Positions 1-9,245 are shown, numbered from the stretch's first letter. The stretch is DNA of 64,000 nt from UBA11872 sp965198285 (GCA_965198285.1 OZ240251.1:1426001-1490000); one strand, 5' to 3'. The notes: a model not told the origin generated them from the sequence alone. A program made the numbers and translations.

Positions 1-1
1 C

Positions 2-556
2 AGTCGCGTCCCCGGATCAGTCGGGCATGGGACCGGCGTGACAATCGGAATCATGGACGAAGCCGGCGAGCTTCAGTCGCCGAGCACGGTTGGTGAGGTG
101 GTGATCAGCGGCCCCAACGTCATCCGGGGCTACGAGTCCAACCCCGAGGCAAACGCCTCGTCCTTCGTTGGCGCCTGGTTCAGGACCGGCGACCAGGGCG
201 AGCTTGATGAGACCGGCGTGCTCACGCTCCGCGGCCGGCTCAAGGAACTCATCAACCGCAGCGGCGAGAAAATCTCACCAGTCGAGATCGACGAAGTGTT
301 GCTGTCGCACCCCGCCGTCTCGGAGGCCGTCGCGTTCGGAGTTCCGCACCCGACGCACTCCGAGGAACCGGCCGCGGCGGTTGTGCTTGGCGCCGAGGCG
401 ACGCAGCGAGAGCTGATCGGCCACTGCCGGCAGAGCCTGGCCTCCTTCAAGGTCCCACGCAGAATCCACATCGTGGATGCGATCCCACGCACGGCCACGG
501 GCAAGGTGCAGCGCCGGATCGTTGCGGAGGTCATCACCGGCGGGCCTTCCACGTGA
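2..556 (+). CDS. Acyl-CoA synthetase / AMP-dependent ligase, C-terminal part (5' end outside window)
   Basis: C-terminal part of an AMP-forming acyl-CoA ligase of the ANL superfamily, which activates a carboxylic acid through an acyl-adenylate to its CoA thioester. The frame is open from the first bases of the window, so the N-terminal adenylation domain lies upstream. Visible: the conserved aspartate block (WFRTGDQGEL), the hinge motif (GRLKELINRSGEKISPVEID) where the C-terminal lid rotates, and the terminal catalytic-lysine motif PRTATGKVQRR. The stop overlaps the GTG of the next gene by 4 bp, so the two are probably translationally coupled and co-transcribed. Substrate cannot be told from this end; the lid region resembles medium-chain and oxalyl-type ligases. 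Confidence 0.9.
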   Translation, partial: SRVPGSVGHGTGVTIGIMDEAGELQSPSTVGEVVISGPNVIRGYESNPEANASSFVGAWFRTGDQGELDETGVLTLRGRLKELINRSGEKISPVEIDEVLLSHPAVSEAVAFGVPHPTHSEEPAAAVVLGAEATQRELIGHCRQSLASFKVPRRIHIVDAIPRTATGKVQRRIVAEVITGGPST

Positions 557-1536
557 GACTTGCTCTGGTTGGCGCCGGGGCCATCGGGGCCTACCTGGGC
601 GCCAGGCTCAGCCTCGCCGGTCACGAGGTCTACCTGATTGCACGCGGCCCGCACCTGCGAGCCATGCAGGCGGACGGCGTCCACGTGCGGAGTCCGGAAG
701 GCGACTTCCAGGCCCGACCCGTGGCAACGGACGACTACGATCAGGTGGGCGAGGTCGACGTCGTCTTTCTTACGGTCAAGGCCCACGGCCTGCCGGAGGT
801 CGCCCCCAGGCTGGGACCGCTGCTCGGGTCACAGACGGCCGTGGTATCGGCCCAGAACGGAATCCCGTGGTGGTACTTCCAACGGCACGGCGGCCCCTGG
901 GATGGCAGGCCGATCGAGTCGCTGGACCCGCACGGGGTCGTCTCCTCCGCCATACCCGCCGAGCGCGTGATCGGGTGCATCGTCTACCCCTCCGCCTACA
1001 TTGCCGAGCCGGGGGTTGTGGAGCACGTCGAGGGCGACAGGCTGGCGATCGGCGAGCCCGACGGTGCTGCCAGCGACCGCTGCCGAAGGCTGGCCGACGC
1101 CCTGAAGGAAGCCGGCCTGCGCTGCCGTATCAGATCCCGGATACGTATCGACATGTGGGTCAAGCTGCTGGGAAACGTTGCCTTCAACCCCATCAGCGCG
1201 CTGACTCGCGCGACGCTGATCGAAATCGCCCGGCATCCCGAGGCCCGCGCCCTGGCCTGTTCCGTCATGGCGGAGGCCGACGCGGTGGCCCGCGCCCTTG
1301 GCGTCAGGATGCCAATCTCGGTCGAGCGGCGCATCGCCGGGGCCGCCGCCGTTGGCGCCCACAAGACCTCGATGCTCCAGGACCTGGAGTCTGGGAGGCC
1401 GATGGAGCTTGACGCCATCGTGGGCGCCGTCATCGAGCTTGGAGAAATGCTCGACATCCCCGTGCCCAATACCAGAAACGTCTACGCCGCCGCCAAGCTA
1501 CTGGACGAGATCGCGACGCGGGACAGGACCGTCTAG
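553..1536 (+). CDS. Ketopantoate reductase family protein (PanE/ApbA-like)
   Basis: 327-residue NADPH-dependent 2-dehydropantoate 2-reductase family protein. The N-terminal Rossmann motif GAGAIG is at residues 7-12, and the C-terminal helical domain carries the catalytic lysine and asparagine in WVKLLGN (K204, N208). Length fits PanE (about 300 residues). Start is GTG at 553, chosen because it gives a 4-bp GTGA overlap with the ligase stop. True PanE makes pantoate for coenzyme A, but this family also includes reductases of other 2-keto acids. Coupling to an acyl-CoA ligase rather than to panB/panC leaves the substrate open. Confidence 0.88.
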   Translation: MRLALVGAGAIGAYLGARLSLAGHEVYLIARGPHLRAMQADGVHVRSPEGDFQARPVATDDYDQVGEVDVVFLTVKAHGLPEVAPRLGPLLGSQTAVVSAQNGIPWWYFQRHGGPWDGRPIESLDPHGVVSSAIPAERVIGCIVYPSAYIAEPGVVEHVEGDRLAIGEPDGAASDRCRRLADALKEAGLRCRIRSRIRIDMWVKLLGNVAFNPISALTRATLIEIARHPEARALACSVMAEADAVARALGVRMPISVERRIAGAAAVGAHKTSMLQDLESGRPMELDAIVGAVIELGEMLDIPVPNTRNVYAAAKLLDEIATRDRTV

Positions 1537-1546
1537 CCGGCGCGTC

Positions 1547-1759
1547 TCACCCGGACCTGCCGGAGTCAAATCCGTCGCGAGCAGCTTCGGCCACGGTCTC
1601 GGCGGCCACTCCCCCGGCTGGTCCGACGGCCAGCGTCCGCAGGCAGTCCAGAACCAGCGCCGCCGCTGACGTGTCCAGTTCCGCCGCTCGAATCCAGACC
1701 CGCCACCACGTCCCTTCGTCACCCGAAACGGTATTGTTTCCGTGATCCCACAGGCTCAC
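1547..1759 (-). pseudogene. Remnant of a ribbon-helix-helix type antitoxin
   Basis: This minus-strand frame preserves a recognisable antitoxin N-terminus. The stretch IRAAELDTSAAALV matches IRAAELDTSVSALV of the complete antitoxin at 17226-17642, and NNTVSGDEGT matches the start (NITVSVDDGT) of the same protein. The rest of the copy (residues 40-70) has drifted, no normal start remains, and no toxin gene is next to it. The most likely reading is a decayed VapB-like gene whose VapC partner has been lost. It is too short and degenerate to claim any activity. Confidence 0.55.
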
Positions 1760-1773
1760 GGGTACCGAGGTCC

Positions 1774-2415
1774 ATGGACTTCAACGTCGAGGAAAACTTA
1801 AGCGCCGTCGATCGCTCCGTGTCCTCGCTCGAGCGCGATGGACTACCCGCGCACGCCGTCATCCTCTCCCGCGGCTACCCAACATCGCTTGAAGATCTTT
1901 GGGACGCCGCAACCAACGCCGACCGCATCCCCCACTGGTTCCTGCCCATCAGCGGAAACCTCGAACTTGGCGGCAGCTATCAGCTGGAAGGCAATGCCGG
2001 CGGCCGCATTACGGCCTGCCAACCCCCGTCGCATTACGCCGTAACCTGGGAGTTTGGCGGCTTCGTCACCTGGGTGGACATTCGCGTGTCGGACGATGGA
2101 CCCGGCCGCGCCCGCTTCACGGTCACCCACACCGCCCACCATTCCGATCAGTGGGACACGTACGGGCCCGGCGCAACCGGCGTAGGGTTCGAGATGGGCC
2201 TGCTCGGTCTCGCCATGCATCTCACAGACCCGGACCAGCCAAAGCCCGACCCACTCGAATTCGCCATGTCGCCCGCCGGCAAGGCCCTGCTCACCGGCAG
2301 CAGCCAGGCCTGGGGGGAAGCTGCCGCAGCCGCCGGAACCGACCCCGCCCTCGCCCGCGCTGCCGCGGCACGAACTACCGCCTTCTACACCGGCGAAGAG
2401 ACCGATGCCGACTGA
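1774..2415 (+). CDS. SRPBCC (AHSA1/START-fold) protein
   Basis: 213-residue soluble protein of the SRPBCC hydrophobic-ligand-binding fold, closest to the AHSA1 group. Typical features are the opening PTSLEDLWDAATNADRIPHW, the middle LGGSYQLEGNAGGRI, and VTWEF...WVDIRVSD followed by a long C-terminal helix. About 40 residues precede the domain. ATG at 1774 has GAGG a few bases upstream. The C-terminal tail is alanine-rich. Function is unknown; such proteins bind small hydrophobic molecules or act in stress responses. It stands alone between a decayed antitoxin and a small membrane protein gene. Confidence 0.8.
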   Translation: MDFNVEENLSAVDRSVSSLERDGLPAHAVILSRGYPTSLEDLWDAATNADRIPHWFLPISGNLELGGSYQLEGNAGGRITACQPPSHYAVTWEFGGFVTWVDIRVSDDGPGRARFTVTHTAHHSDQWDTYGPGATGVGFEMGLLGLAMHLTDPDQPKPDPLEFAMSPAGKALLTGSSQAWGEAAAAAGTDPALARAAAARTTAFYTGEETDAD

Positions 2416-2458
2416 CCTGCGGCCATCACTAAGCACGCGACCGGTGAGGAGGTAACCG

Positions 2459-2827
2459 ATGCGAATCGCAATGCTCGTTCTGGCCTTCGTCTACGCGGCG
2501 CTGGCCATGCTCACCGCGGCCGTGGGTTCCTTCGCCGACGGGGGTGACATCTGGTCGCGGCTTGTCCTTGTGCTGCTCCACCCCTTGGCGGCTGGCGCGC
2601 TCTTGTTGCTTGTCCTCCGGTCCACAGCCTCACGCAAGCTTGTGCTGGCCATCGCCGCCCTCCTGCTGGCCACCGTGGCCGCCGACCTGGCGCTCGCCCT
2701 CGCGATCGCCAGCGGCGAAATGAGGGGCGACTGGGAACTCCCCCTGATATTCGCTGTCGTTCCAACCCTCGGCGTCCTCTACGCGCTGCTCCTGGCGAAA
2801 GGGTCAGCCCCATCGGAACCCGGTTAG
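2459..2827 (+). CDS. Small four-helix membrane protein, unknown function
   Basis: 122-residue, very hydrophobic protein with about four predicted transmembrane helices (roughly residues 3-25, 37-57, 64-86 and 93-115) and only short loops. The ATG is preceded by a strong ribosome binding site, GAGGAGG, about 5 bp upstream, which supports the start. No family motif is recognised. It follows the SRPBCC gene by 43 bp on the same strand and may share its transcript. Confidence 0.75.
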   Translation: MRIAMLVLAFVYAALAMLTAAVGSFADGGDIWSRLVLVLLHPLAAGALLLLVLRSTASRKLVLAIAALLLATVAADLALALAIASGEMRGDWELPLIFAVVPTLGVLYALLLAKGSAPSEPG

Positions 2828-2863
2828 CCCCCGCGGCGCAGACTTAAGCCCAGCATCACCGCA

Positions 2864-4300
2864 TTACGTGACGATCGGCCACTCAGGGTCCAGATCGACA
2901 CCGAGCCGCTGCGCTCGCGCCACCACCGAATCCGACACGGCTCGGTAACACGTGGCCTCATCCACCCTGGTTGATTGCCCGTCACTGAACACCACCTCGC
3001 CGTTGACCAGAACCGTATCCACGCTTCCGCCGCCCATCGTCAACGCCAGTTGGTGAACCGGGTTGTTGCCGGGATACGCCTCAGCCACGCGAGCGGACCG
3101 CACTACCACGTCCGCGCGCTTGCCCGGCTCCAGGCTTCCCAGCTCGGCATCCAGTCCGGCGGCCGCGGCTGCATTGATTGTTTGCATCTCCAGCAACGTC
3201 CCTGGCGATAGCGGATCCTCGTAGCTCTGGGCTGCAAAGTGCGCCGTCTGCATCGTGTCGCCCGGTGTGCTGTCAAAGGCCCCGTCAGTGCCCAACGACA
3301 CCCGGACGCCTCGCCGATATCGCTCCGCCATCTTGAAGCGCGCCCCTCGCCCGATGCCCAACGAGAAGAATGCGCAGGGACACCAGACGATCTGGCAGCC
3401 CGACTCGTGCACCGCGGCTTCCTCAGCCTCGTCCAGCACATTCGCATGCACGATCACCGTGCGTTCGTCCAGAACGCCTAGCTCTTGCAGGTGCACCAGT
3501 TGGCTTCTGCCGGTCATGGCCCGATAGATCTCCGCCTCCTCGGGAACATAGCCGGCGTGTAGATGCAGCGGCACATCGTTGTCGCGAGCACAGGCGTGGG
3601 CCGCCTGCAACAACTCCGGCGAGCCGGTTCCAACCCCATAGACGAAGACGTACCCGCGAACCAACGCATCGGGGTCCCTGTTCCGGTGAAGCTCCGCATC
3701 CAATTGCTCCAATGACCGAGCGAGGTCGATGGGAGCCCGAGCCATCAGGCTCGGACTCTCCAACGCGGGCATTGCGTCAAAGCACTCCCGCCTGTCCCAG
3801 AGATACAACGGCGCAACGAGCGCTCGCAGGCCAACCCGCGCCACCGCCTCAGCCCCCGCCTCGGTCGAAAACAGCGACCCCGGCTCAACAAACATCGTGA
3901 ATCCGCTCCGCAGCATCTCCAGGCCAGCCATGGCGGTAGCCGCGGCTTCGTCGTCGTCCGTTACGCCGGCTTTCCAATCCGCGAAATTGATCGGCGCCGA
4001 GCTTGTGTCGTGGATGTTGCCGAACACCCCGCGACAGGACGTATGCACAATATGATTGTGTGCATCGATGAATCCGGGATGCACGATCCCGCCGCCGGCA
4101 TTCATCGTCTTCCGCGCACTAAAACGCTGTCGTAGCTCGGCATCCGTGCCGACCCCCACGATGCGCGAACCCCTAATCGCTACCGCGCCCCGACGATAGA
4201 TCCTCCGATCCGAATCCAGCGTGATGATCTGCCCGTTGCAAAGCAGGAGATCGCACGCAGGTTTGTTGGAGAGGCTCGGATCCGACGTCATCAGTTCCAT
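2864..4300 (-). CDS. Amidohydrolase, Atz/Trz/guanine-deaminase-like
   Basis: 478-residue metal-dependent hydrolase of the amidohydrolase superfamily, which deaminates or dechlorinates N-heterocycles or hydrolyses related C-N bonds. Metal-ligand motifs occur in order: HPGFIDAHNH (H81, H83), LHLHAG, VHAN and the late aspartate in LGTDGA. The C-terminal GSLEPGKRADVVV is the usual return of the beta-sandwich domain. Two starts are possible, ATG at 4300 and ATG at 4291; neither has a clear ribosome binding site. It is followed closely by a VOC gene on the same strand. Substrate is unknown. Confidence 0.9.
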   Translation of the reverse strand: MELMTSDPSLSNKPACDLLLCNGQIITLDSDRRIYRRGAVAIRGSRIVGVGTDAELRQRFSARKTMNAGGGIVHPGFIDAHNHIVHTSCRGVFGNIHDTSSAPINFADWKAGVTDDDEAAATAMAGLEMLRSGFTMFVEPGSLFSTEAGAEAVARVGLRALVAPLYLWDRRECFDAMPALESPSLMARAPIDLARSLEQLDAELHRNRDPDALVRGYVFVYGVGTGSPELLQAAHACARDNDVPLHLHAGYVPEEAEIYRAMTGRSQLVHLQELGVLDERTVIVHANVLDEAEEAAVHESGCQIVWCPCAFFSLGIGRGARFKMAERYRRGVRVSLGTDGAFDSTPGDTMQTAHFAAQSYEDPLSPGTLLEMQTINAAAAAGLDAELGSLEPGKRADVVVRSARVAEAYPGNNPVHQLALTMGGGSVDTVLVNGEVVFSDGQSTRVDEATCYRAVSDSVVARAQRLGVDLDPEWPIVT

Positions 4301-4324
4301 CTGTCAGGGCGGGTACCAGCCGGC

Positions 4325-4768
4325 CTACGCCTGCCCCATGGCCGCCAACCGCCGCATCAACTCGTCCATGTCCACGTCCTCAACGTGGCTGGCAATCGAC
4401 CAGACGTTGCCCGACGGATCGGCCACGCGGGCGATCCGGTCGCCATAGAACTGATCGGCAGGTTCCGACTCCGAAGTCGCACCCGCATTCACCGCCTGCG
4501 CATATACCGCGTCGACATCCTCCACGTACAAGTGAATCTGCGCGCTGCTGACGGGAAAGTCCGGCGGCGCCGCGTCGGACAGCATCACCGCCGCGCCCCC
4601 AATCTCCACCTCGGCGTGGCCGATCAGCTCTTCTCCCATTGGAATCCGCAGCCGCTCCACGGCCCCAAACGCGTTCGTCAGAAAGTCCAGGAACCCGGCC
4701 GCGTCCTCAACGATCAGGTAAGGCGTGATGGCCGTGTATCCGTCCGGAATGGGTTTCACGTCAGGCAT
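4325..4768 (-). CDS. VOC-family (PhnB/glyoxalase-like) protein
   Basis: 147-residue vicinal-oxygen-chelate protein made of two beta-alpha-beta-beta-beta modules. It opens with PDGYTAITPYLIVEDAAGFL and keeps GHAEVEIGGAAVMLSDA, and a second module ending RVADPSGNVW, typical of PhnB-like members with no assigned reaction. The frame extends upstream to 4993, but ATG at 4768 is preferred because GAGGAG lies just upstream and the family begins at this point. It is 24 bp upstream of the amidohydrolase (start at 4300) and diverges from ppk2, leaving a 115-bp shared promoter region. Confidence 0.88.
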   Translation of the reverse strand: MPDVKPIPDGYTAITPYLIVEDAAGFLDFLTNAFGAVERLRIPMGEELIGHAEVEIGGAAVMLSDAAPPDFPVSSAQIHLYVEDVDAVYAQAVNAGATSESEPADQFYGDRIARVADPSGNVWSIASHVEDVDMDELMRRLAAMGQA

Positions 4769-4883
4769 AGAAACTCCTCGGTGTCTGGCGGCCCATTCTC
4801 CCAGAGGTACGTCCCTTTCCCGAGCGAGCCACCAGGGCAGTACCCTGATTGGCGCGGCCCGAACGCCCCTGTAGGGTATTTCC

Positions 4884-5777
4884 GTGGCAGATCCGAGTGC
4901 GGCGCCAGATCCATCGAGCATCCTGATTCCCACGGCCGGAATCCCGCCGGAGATCCTGCGGAAGGTGGAAGGCGCCGGCCGTAGACGGATCATCAGTGAC
5001 TCCTACCCGTACCCCACCAAGATGCGGCGGCGCACGTACGAGGCTCGGAAGGCCGAGCTGCAGGTCGAGCTGCTGAAGCTGCAGAACTGGGTACAGGAGT
5101 CCGGGCAGCGCATCGTCCTGTTGTTCGAGGGGCGCGACGCTGCCGGCAAGGGCGGCACCATCAAGCGTTTCATGGAGCACCTCAATCCTCGCGGCGCGAC
5201 GGTGGTGGCGCTGCCGGCCCCTACCGAGAGGGAGCGCGGCCAGTGGTACTTCCAGCGCTACGTGGAGCACCTGCCAACCAACGGGGAGATCGTGTTCTTC
5301 GACCGCTCCTGGTACAACCGGGCCGTGGTCGAGCCGGTCATGGGCTTCTGCACGCCTGCTGAGACGGTGCGCTTCCTCCGCGACACGGTCTTGTTCGAGG
5401 AAATGCTCATCAATGAGGGCCTGCGGCTGTTCAAGTTCTGGTTTTCGGTGAGCCAGGAGGAGCAACTCAGACGAGTCATGTCCCGCGCCCAGGACCGCCT
5501 TAAGCAGTGGAAGCTGAGTGACGTCGACCGGCGGTCGCTACCGCTCTGGGACGAATTCACCGAGGCGAAAAAGCTGATGTTCGCGGCTACCGATCTAAAG
5601 GCGTCCCCCTGGGTGGTCGTAAAGTCGGACGACAAGAAGCGCGCACGCCTCAATTGCATGCGCTACGTGCTGCGGAGCTTCGACTACGACCCCGAAGTCG
5701 CGCGGCGTGTGCGCAAGCCAGACCCGAAACTGATCGGCCCTGCAAAGACCCTCTACGCCAAGGACGAAGTCTGGTAG
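4884..5777 (+). CDS. ppk2: Polyphosphate kinase 2 (PPK2)
   Basis: 297-residue PPK2-family kinase, which transfers phosphate between polyphosphate and nucleotides. Walker A GRDAAGKGGT is at residues 83-92, Walker B with the lid arginine (FFDRSWYNR) at 138-146, and further family motifs are FKFWFSVSQEEQ and LPLWDEF. An N-terminal extension of about 40 residues precedes the kinase core. Start is GTG at 4884. Length and motifs fit single-domain PPK2. Class I members prefer polyphosphate-driven NDP phosphorylation, but the class cannot be fixed from motifs alone. It is monocistronic and divergent from the VOC gene. Confidence 0.95.
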   Translation: MADPSAAPDPSSILIPTAGIPPEILRKVEGAGRRRIISDSYPYPTKMRRRTYEARKAELQVELLKLQNWVQESGQRIVLLFEGRDAAGKGGTIKRFMEHLNPRGATVVALPAPTERERGQWYFQRYVEHLPTNGEIVFFDRSWYNRAVVEPVMGFCTPAETVRFLRDTVLFEEMLINEGLRLFKFWFSVSQEEQLRRVMSRAQDRLKQWKLSDVDRRSLPLWDEFTEAKKLMFAATDLKASPWVVVKSDDKKRARLNCMRYVLRSFDYDPEVARRVRKPDPKLIGPAKTLYAKDEVW

Positions 5778-6000
5778 CTCCCGCCGGGGCGGCCCCGACA
5801 TTGCGCTTTCGGTCCGGAATGGCCGCGCTGTAGGCCTGCACGGCTCCGTCGTCGCTCTTCCCGTTTATGAGGACTATCGTCCGCAAGCAGGGCCGATTTT
5901 GCACCTGGCAGCCCGGCGAGGCCTTCGTTAAAACCGACGTTGACCTCCTTGGCGCCCATACCCAAAATGGCTACGTCACTAGAGGAGGCGGTATTCGATC

Positions 6001-7139
6001 CTGATTGAATGGCTCGGAATTGAACACCTCTTCGAGCTTTCCCCGACGGAGGCGATTGCCGGGTTTTTCACCCCGCTGATTATCTTCGCCGCATTCTTCG
6101 TTGTGCAGCTGATCGTGCCGGGAATACGCGTACCCGGCTACGTCATTAATAGGGAGATCGGCGAACCGCGCAGCTATCGGCTCAACGGGCTCTTGGTGTT
6201 CGCCATCGCCGTGATCGTGTGGGCATTCGAGCTCACGGGAATGCCGCGTGATTGGTTCTACCGGTCCGCGATCTTTGCCATGGCCGGCGGAACGGCTGTC
6301 GTCGCGATATTCACGCTGATAGCGGTGTTCATCCAGCCGCAAGGCGAGACAAAGAACCTGATTTCAGAGTTCTGGCTTGGGCGAGTCCAGGAGTTGTCGT
6401 ACTTCAACCAACGCATTGATCTGAAAATGTACTTCTACGTGGTCGGCGGATCAATGTTCTCGCTCAACGCCCTGTCCGGGGCCGCCTGGCACTACGAACG
6501 CTTCGGCGACAACTTCAATCCCGGCGTATTCCTGTACGCAGCGTTCTTCACGTTATACATTCTCGACTACTTCATCTTCGAGCGCGTCCAGCTCTACACC
6601 TACGATCTGATTCACGAGAAGCTCGGCTTCAAGTTGATCTGGGGTGGACTCGTCATCTACGGCTGGCTGTACATTCTGCCGTTGTGGGGTATGGCCGCGT
6701 ATCCGCACCCCGGATTCTCCACAGGCTGGACCTACGTATGGCTGATCGGAACCGGGCTACTCCTCTTCCTCGGCTGGACCATCACCCGCGGCGGCAACTT
6801 GCAGAAGTACACATTCAAGCGCTGGCCCGACCGCAAGTTCCTGGGAATCATTGAGCCGCAATACATCCAGGCCGGCGACCGCAAGATCCTCTGCAGCGGA
6901 TTCTGGGGTGCGGCTCGCCACTTCAACTACATGGGGAGGGGTTTTGCTGCTTTGCCATCGGACTCTCATTCGGTCACTTCACCAATCTCTGGGCCTGGAC
7001 CTACTTCATCTTCATCGTCTCGCTGTTCACGTGGCGTCAAAGGGACGACGAGGAGCATTGCGTTGAGAAGTACGGCGAGGAGAAGTGGGCCGAATACTAG
7101 ACCCGCGTCAAATACCGCATCTGCCCCTGGGCCTACTGA
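6001..7139 (+). pseudogene. ERG4/ERG24-like membrane reductase (ICMT superfamily), frameshifted and interrupted
   Basis: Multi-pass membrane protein related to the sterol reductase ERG4/ERG24 and DUF1295 group. The first frame reads through about six hydrophobic segments to RHFNYMG near 6935. There one G seems lost from a GGGG run (6933-6936); the next frame continues as FAIGLSFGHFTNLWAWTYF and DDEEHCVEKYGEEKWAEY. A TAG at 7098-7100 interrupts that frame, after which the family's terminal TRVKYRICPWAY is still readable to the TGA at 7137. The start is also unclear: AGAGGAGG at 5981 precedes no good start codon in this frame, while an ATG at 5967 opens a short frame that stops at 6006, suggesting another lesion. 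The 220 bp upstream hold no gene I recognise. Confidence 0.75.
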
Positions 7140-7227
7140 CCGGACGTCGCCCGCCCGCATCGGAGGGCCCCTGACCCTTGCGGCACGCCAAGCGTCGTCG
7201 TATTCCTGGTGCGGAAGACGGGGAGCG

Positions 7228-7482
7228 TCAGGTCGAGTCGCTCGTGGGCGCCGAGGTGGCCACACCTTCCTCTTGCAGTACCTCACGGATCAGCACGCGC
7301 AGGGCCGCCCGATCAAGGGTGACGGTTCCAGAGTCTGCGCCCCGATCAATGATTCGATCGACGCGCTTGCGGAGGTCCCGGATGTCCGTCAGTACCCAAC
7401 CGAAGAGCAGCACAATCCCTGTAGACATCACGCCGAGCGCGGCAAAGAACGTCCCGACATCGAGCGTCGCGCCTGTATCCAT
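7228..7482 (-). CDS. Small membrane protein with short coiled-coil tail
   Basis: 84-residue protein with one transmembrane helix (about residues 8-30, FFAALGVMSTGIVLLFGWVL), then a charged helical segment (DIRDLRKRVDRIIDR) and a tail ending in LIREVLQEEG. ATG at 7482 has GAGGG about 4 bp upstream. The plan of one N-terminal helix plus a charged helical tail resembles the five-gene coiled-coil family at 58.6-60.9 kb, but there is no clear sequence match and the 11-residue repeats are absent. Unknown function. It lies convergent to the decayed ERG-like gene. Confidence 0.6.
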   Translation of the reverse strand: MDTGATLDVGTFFAALGVMSTGIVLLFGWVLTDIRDLRKRVDRIIDRGADSGTVTLDRAALRVLIREVLQEEGVATSAPTSDST

Positions 7483-7647
7483 CGGTCCCTCGTGGCGAGG
7501 GTTCGTGGTCCCCGCCGATCAGGTGACACCAAGCCAATGGTCAGAAACAACCGCCCTGTCGAATTGTAGCCGGCGACGGATCGGCGTAGGGGGGTGAAGT
7601 TGGAGGGGTCTTCCGGGCAACCGCCCTTCGGGTTGCGCAAACGTCCC

Positions 7648-8520
7648 TCAGATTCTGTAAATCTCCTCCGCCGTCCCTGAAAACAGCCGAATCTGCTCGT
7701 CCATGCTGAAGTCCGAGACGATCTCCGTATAGGCGTCGATCACTTCGTCGTAGGTACTCCACAGCCAGTCCACCGGCCAGTTGGTCCCAAAGAAGCAGCG
7801 CTCGACGCCAAACGTCTCGATTGACGTCAGCACGTACGGCCGGATGCTCTCGACCGTCCAGTCGTGGTCGCCCATGCCCAGACCGGAGATCTTCCAGCGG
7901 ATGTTGTCGCAACTGGCCGCAATGGCCACACCGCGCTTCCAGTTCTCGAAGTACTCGTCCGTGCGTTCTTCCGGCATTCCGGTGTGATCCACCACGATCG
8001 TGATGTTCGGAAACTTGTGCGCCAGCGCCCGCACCTTCTCCATGTCCTGCCACTGGGCCGGCATGCTCGACACCAGGTTGAACTTCTCAAAGAGAGCAAA
8101 GCCCCGGTGGTAGTCCGGCTCCACCAGGTAGTCGCCGTAGGAAAAATCCCGGATTCCCCGCATGTTGGGCGACTCGCAGTGACGCGCCAGCACCGCCTCC
8201 ACACCCGGGTCCCGCAGGTCGGCGTACGCGACGATCCCGTGGGGGAAGCCCGTGCGATCCGCTGCCTCCTGCAGCCACTGGGTCTCCGTGACCGGATCCG
8301 GGCTTCCGATGGCGGCCTGCACGTGCACCGCCTTTGTAACGTTCGCGTTCCGGGTCTCGGCGATATAGTCCTCGGCGACATAGTTCCGCTCGGCCAGCTT
8401 CTGTATCTGCCACCCCAAGGTGTGATGCGGAACCCCGGGCTGCCAGTGGCCGTATACCAACTCCGGATGCTGCATGTCGTACAAGTGGATGTGCGAATCG
8501 ACGAATGCGAGCTTGTCCAT
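7648..8520 (-). CDS. TIM-barrel amidohydrolase (amidohydrolase-2 / lactonase type)
   Basis: 290-residue metal-dependent hydrolase of the amidohydrolase-2 family, which includes L-fuconolactonase and other sugar lactonases. Key motifs: VDSHIHLYD at the N-terminus (HxH metal site), IVVDHTGMPE in the middle, and FGTNWPVDW near the C-terminus, where the usual catalytic aspartate position falls. The frame extends to 8550, but ATG at 8520 is chosen because GGGAG lies just upstream and the family begins at this point. The start overlaps the longest reading of the divergent methyltransferase. Confidence 0.88.
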   Translation of the reverse strand: MDKLAFVDSHIHLYDMQHPELVYGHWQPGVPHHTLGWQIQKLAERNYVAEDYIAETRNANVTKAVHVQAAIGSPDPVTETQWLQEAADRTGFPHGIVAYADLRDPGVEAVLARHCESPNMRGIRDFSYGDYLVEPDYHRGFALFEKFNLVSSMPAQWQDMEKVRALAHKFPNITIVVDHTGMPEERTDEYFENWKRGVAIAASCDNIRWKISGLGMGDHDWTVESIRPYVLTSIETFGVERCFFGTNWPVDWLWSTYDEVIDAYTEIVSDFSMDEQIRLFSGTAEEIYRI

Positions 8521-9245
8521 ATGCGTATCTCCCGCCTCGAACGACATCACGGCGCTGCTTCGGCATTTATTCTGCCGAAGACGAAAGGCTTGGCGCCATA
8601 ATCCCTGCGACTGATCCCGAGGTCGACTACCGAGCGCTAGTGAGACGAGGCTATGACGCGTGCTCGCAGGCCTACCACGAGTCTCGAAAGACGCGGGCTC
8701 CGACTGAGCTGCGGGGTCTACTGAACCGGCTGGACGACGGCGACTCGATTCTCGACGTGGGCTGCGGTGCTGGTAGTCCGATCGCCAGGTCCCTGGCCAA
8801 ACGCCACCGTGTCACCGGAGTGGATGTCTCGCGGGAGATGGTCGCTCTCGCAAGGCGGAACGTTCCTGCCGGCAACTTCATATGCGCTGACGTAACGTCG
8901 ATCGGCTTCAATCCAGCCAGCTTCGCTGCGGTCGTCGCCATATGCTCCATCTTCCACCTTCCCCGCGAGGGGCAACCGGCGCTGTTTCGCAGGATTCACC
9001 GTTGGCTCAGGCCCGGCGGCTACCTGCTCTGCACCCTGAGTCATCACAGCGAAGCGGGCTACACGGAAGACGACTTCTTTGGAGTGACGATGTATTGGAG
9101 CAACTACGGCCTGGGCGAATACCTGGACACGCTGGCCGGCGCTGGGTTCAAGGTGCTTGAGACATCGTCAACGGCTTGCGCCGACGACGAGAGTGCTCAG
9201 GAAACCACCGAGGACCATCCGCTGGTTCTTTCGCGAAAGCTCTAA
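8505..9245 (+). CDS. Class I SAM-dependent methyltransferase
   Basis: S-adenosylmethionine-dependent methyltransferase. Motif I ILDVGCGAGSPIA, the acidic VTGVDVS strand, an FICADVTSI strand and AVVAICSIFHLPRE (motif IV) are all present, followed by LRPGGYLL. Target is unknown. The start is uncertain: the longest frame begins at ATG 8505 inside the divergent lactonase start and lacks a ribosome binding site. GTG at 8640 is the main alternative, but it cuts DYRALVRRGYDACSQAY, which looks like the family's usual N-terminal helix. A start between these, at a non-standard codon, is possible. Confidence 0.85.
   Translation: MRACPYAYLPPRTTSRRCFGIYSAEDERLGAIIPATDPEVDYRALVRRGYDACSQAYHESRKTRAPTELRGLLNRLDDGDSILDVGCGAGSPIARSLAKRHRVTGVDVSREMVALARRNVPAGNFICADVTSIGFNPASFAAVVAICSIFHLPREGQPALFRRIHRWLRPGGYLLCTLSHHSEAGYTEDDFFGVTMYWSNYGLGEYLDTLAGAGFKVLETSSTACADDESAQETTEDHPLVLSRKL

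Noticed and set aside
6851..7066. 71-residue plus-strand frame within the ERG-like gene
   Set aside because: It is a third reading frame; the true continuation of the protein lies in the frame that reads FAIGLSFGHFTN.
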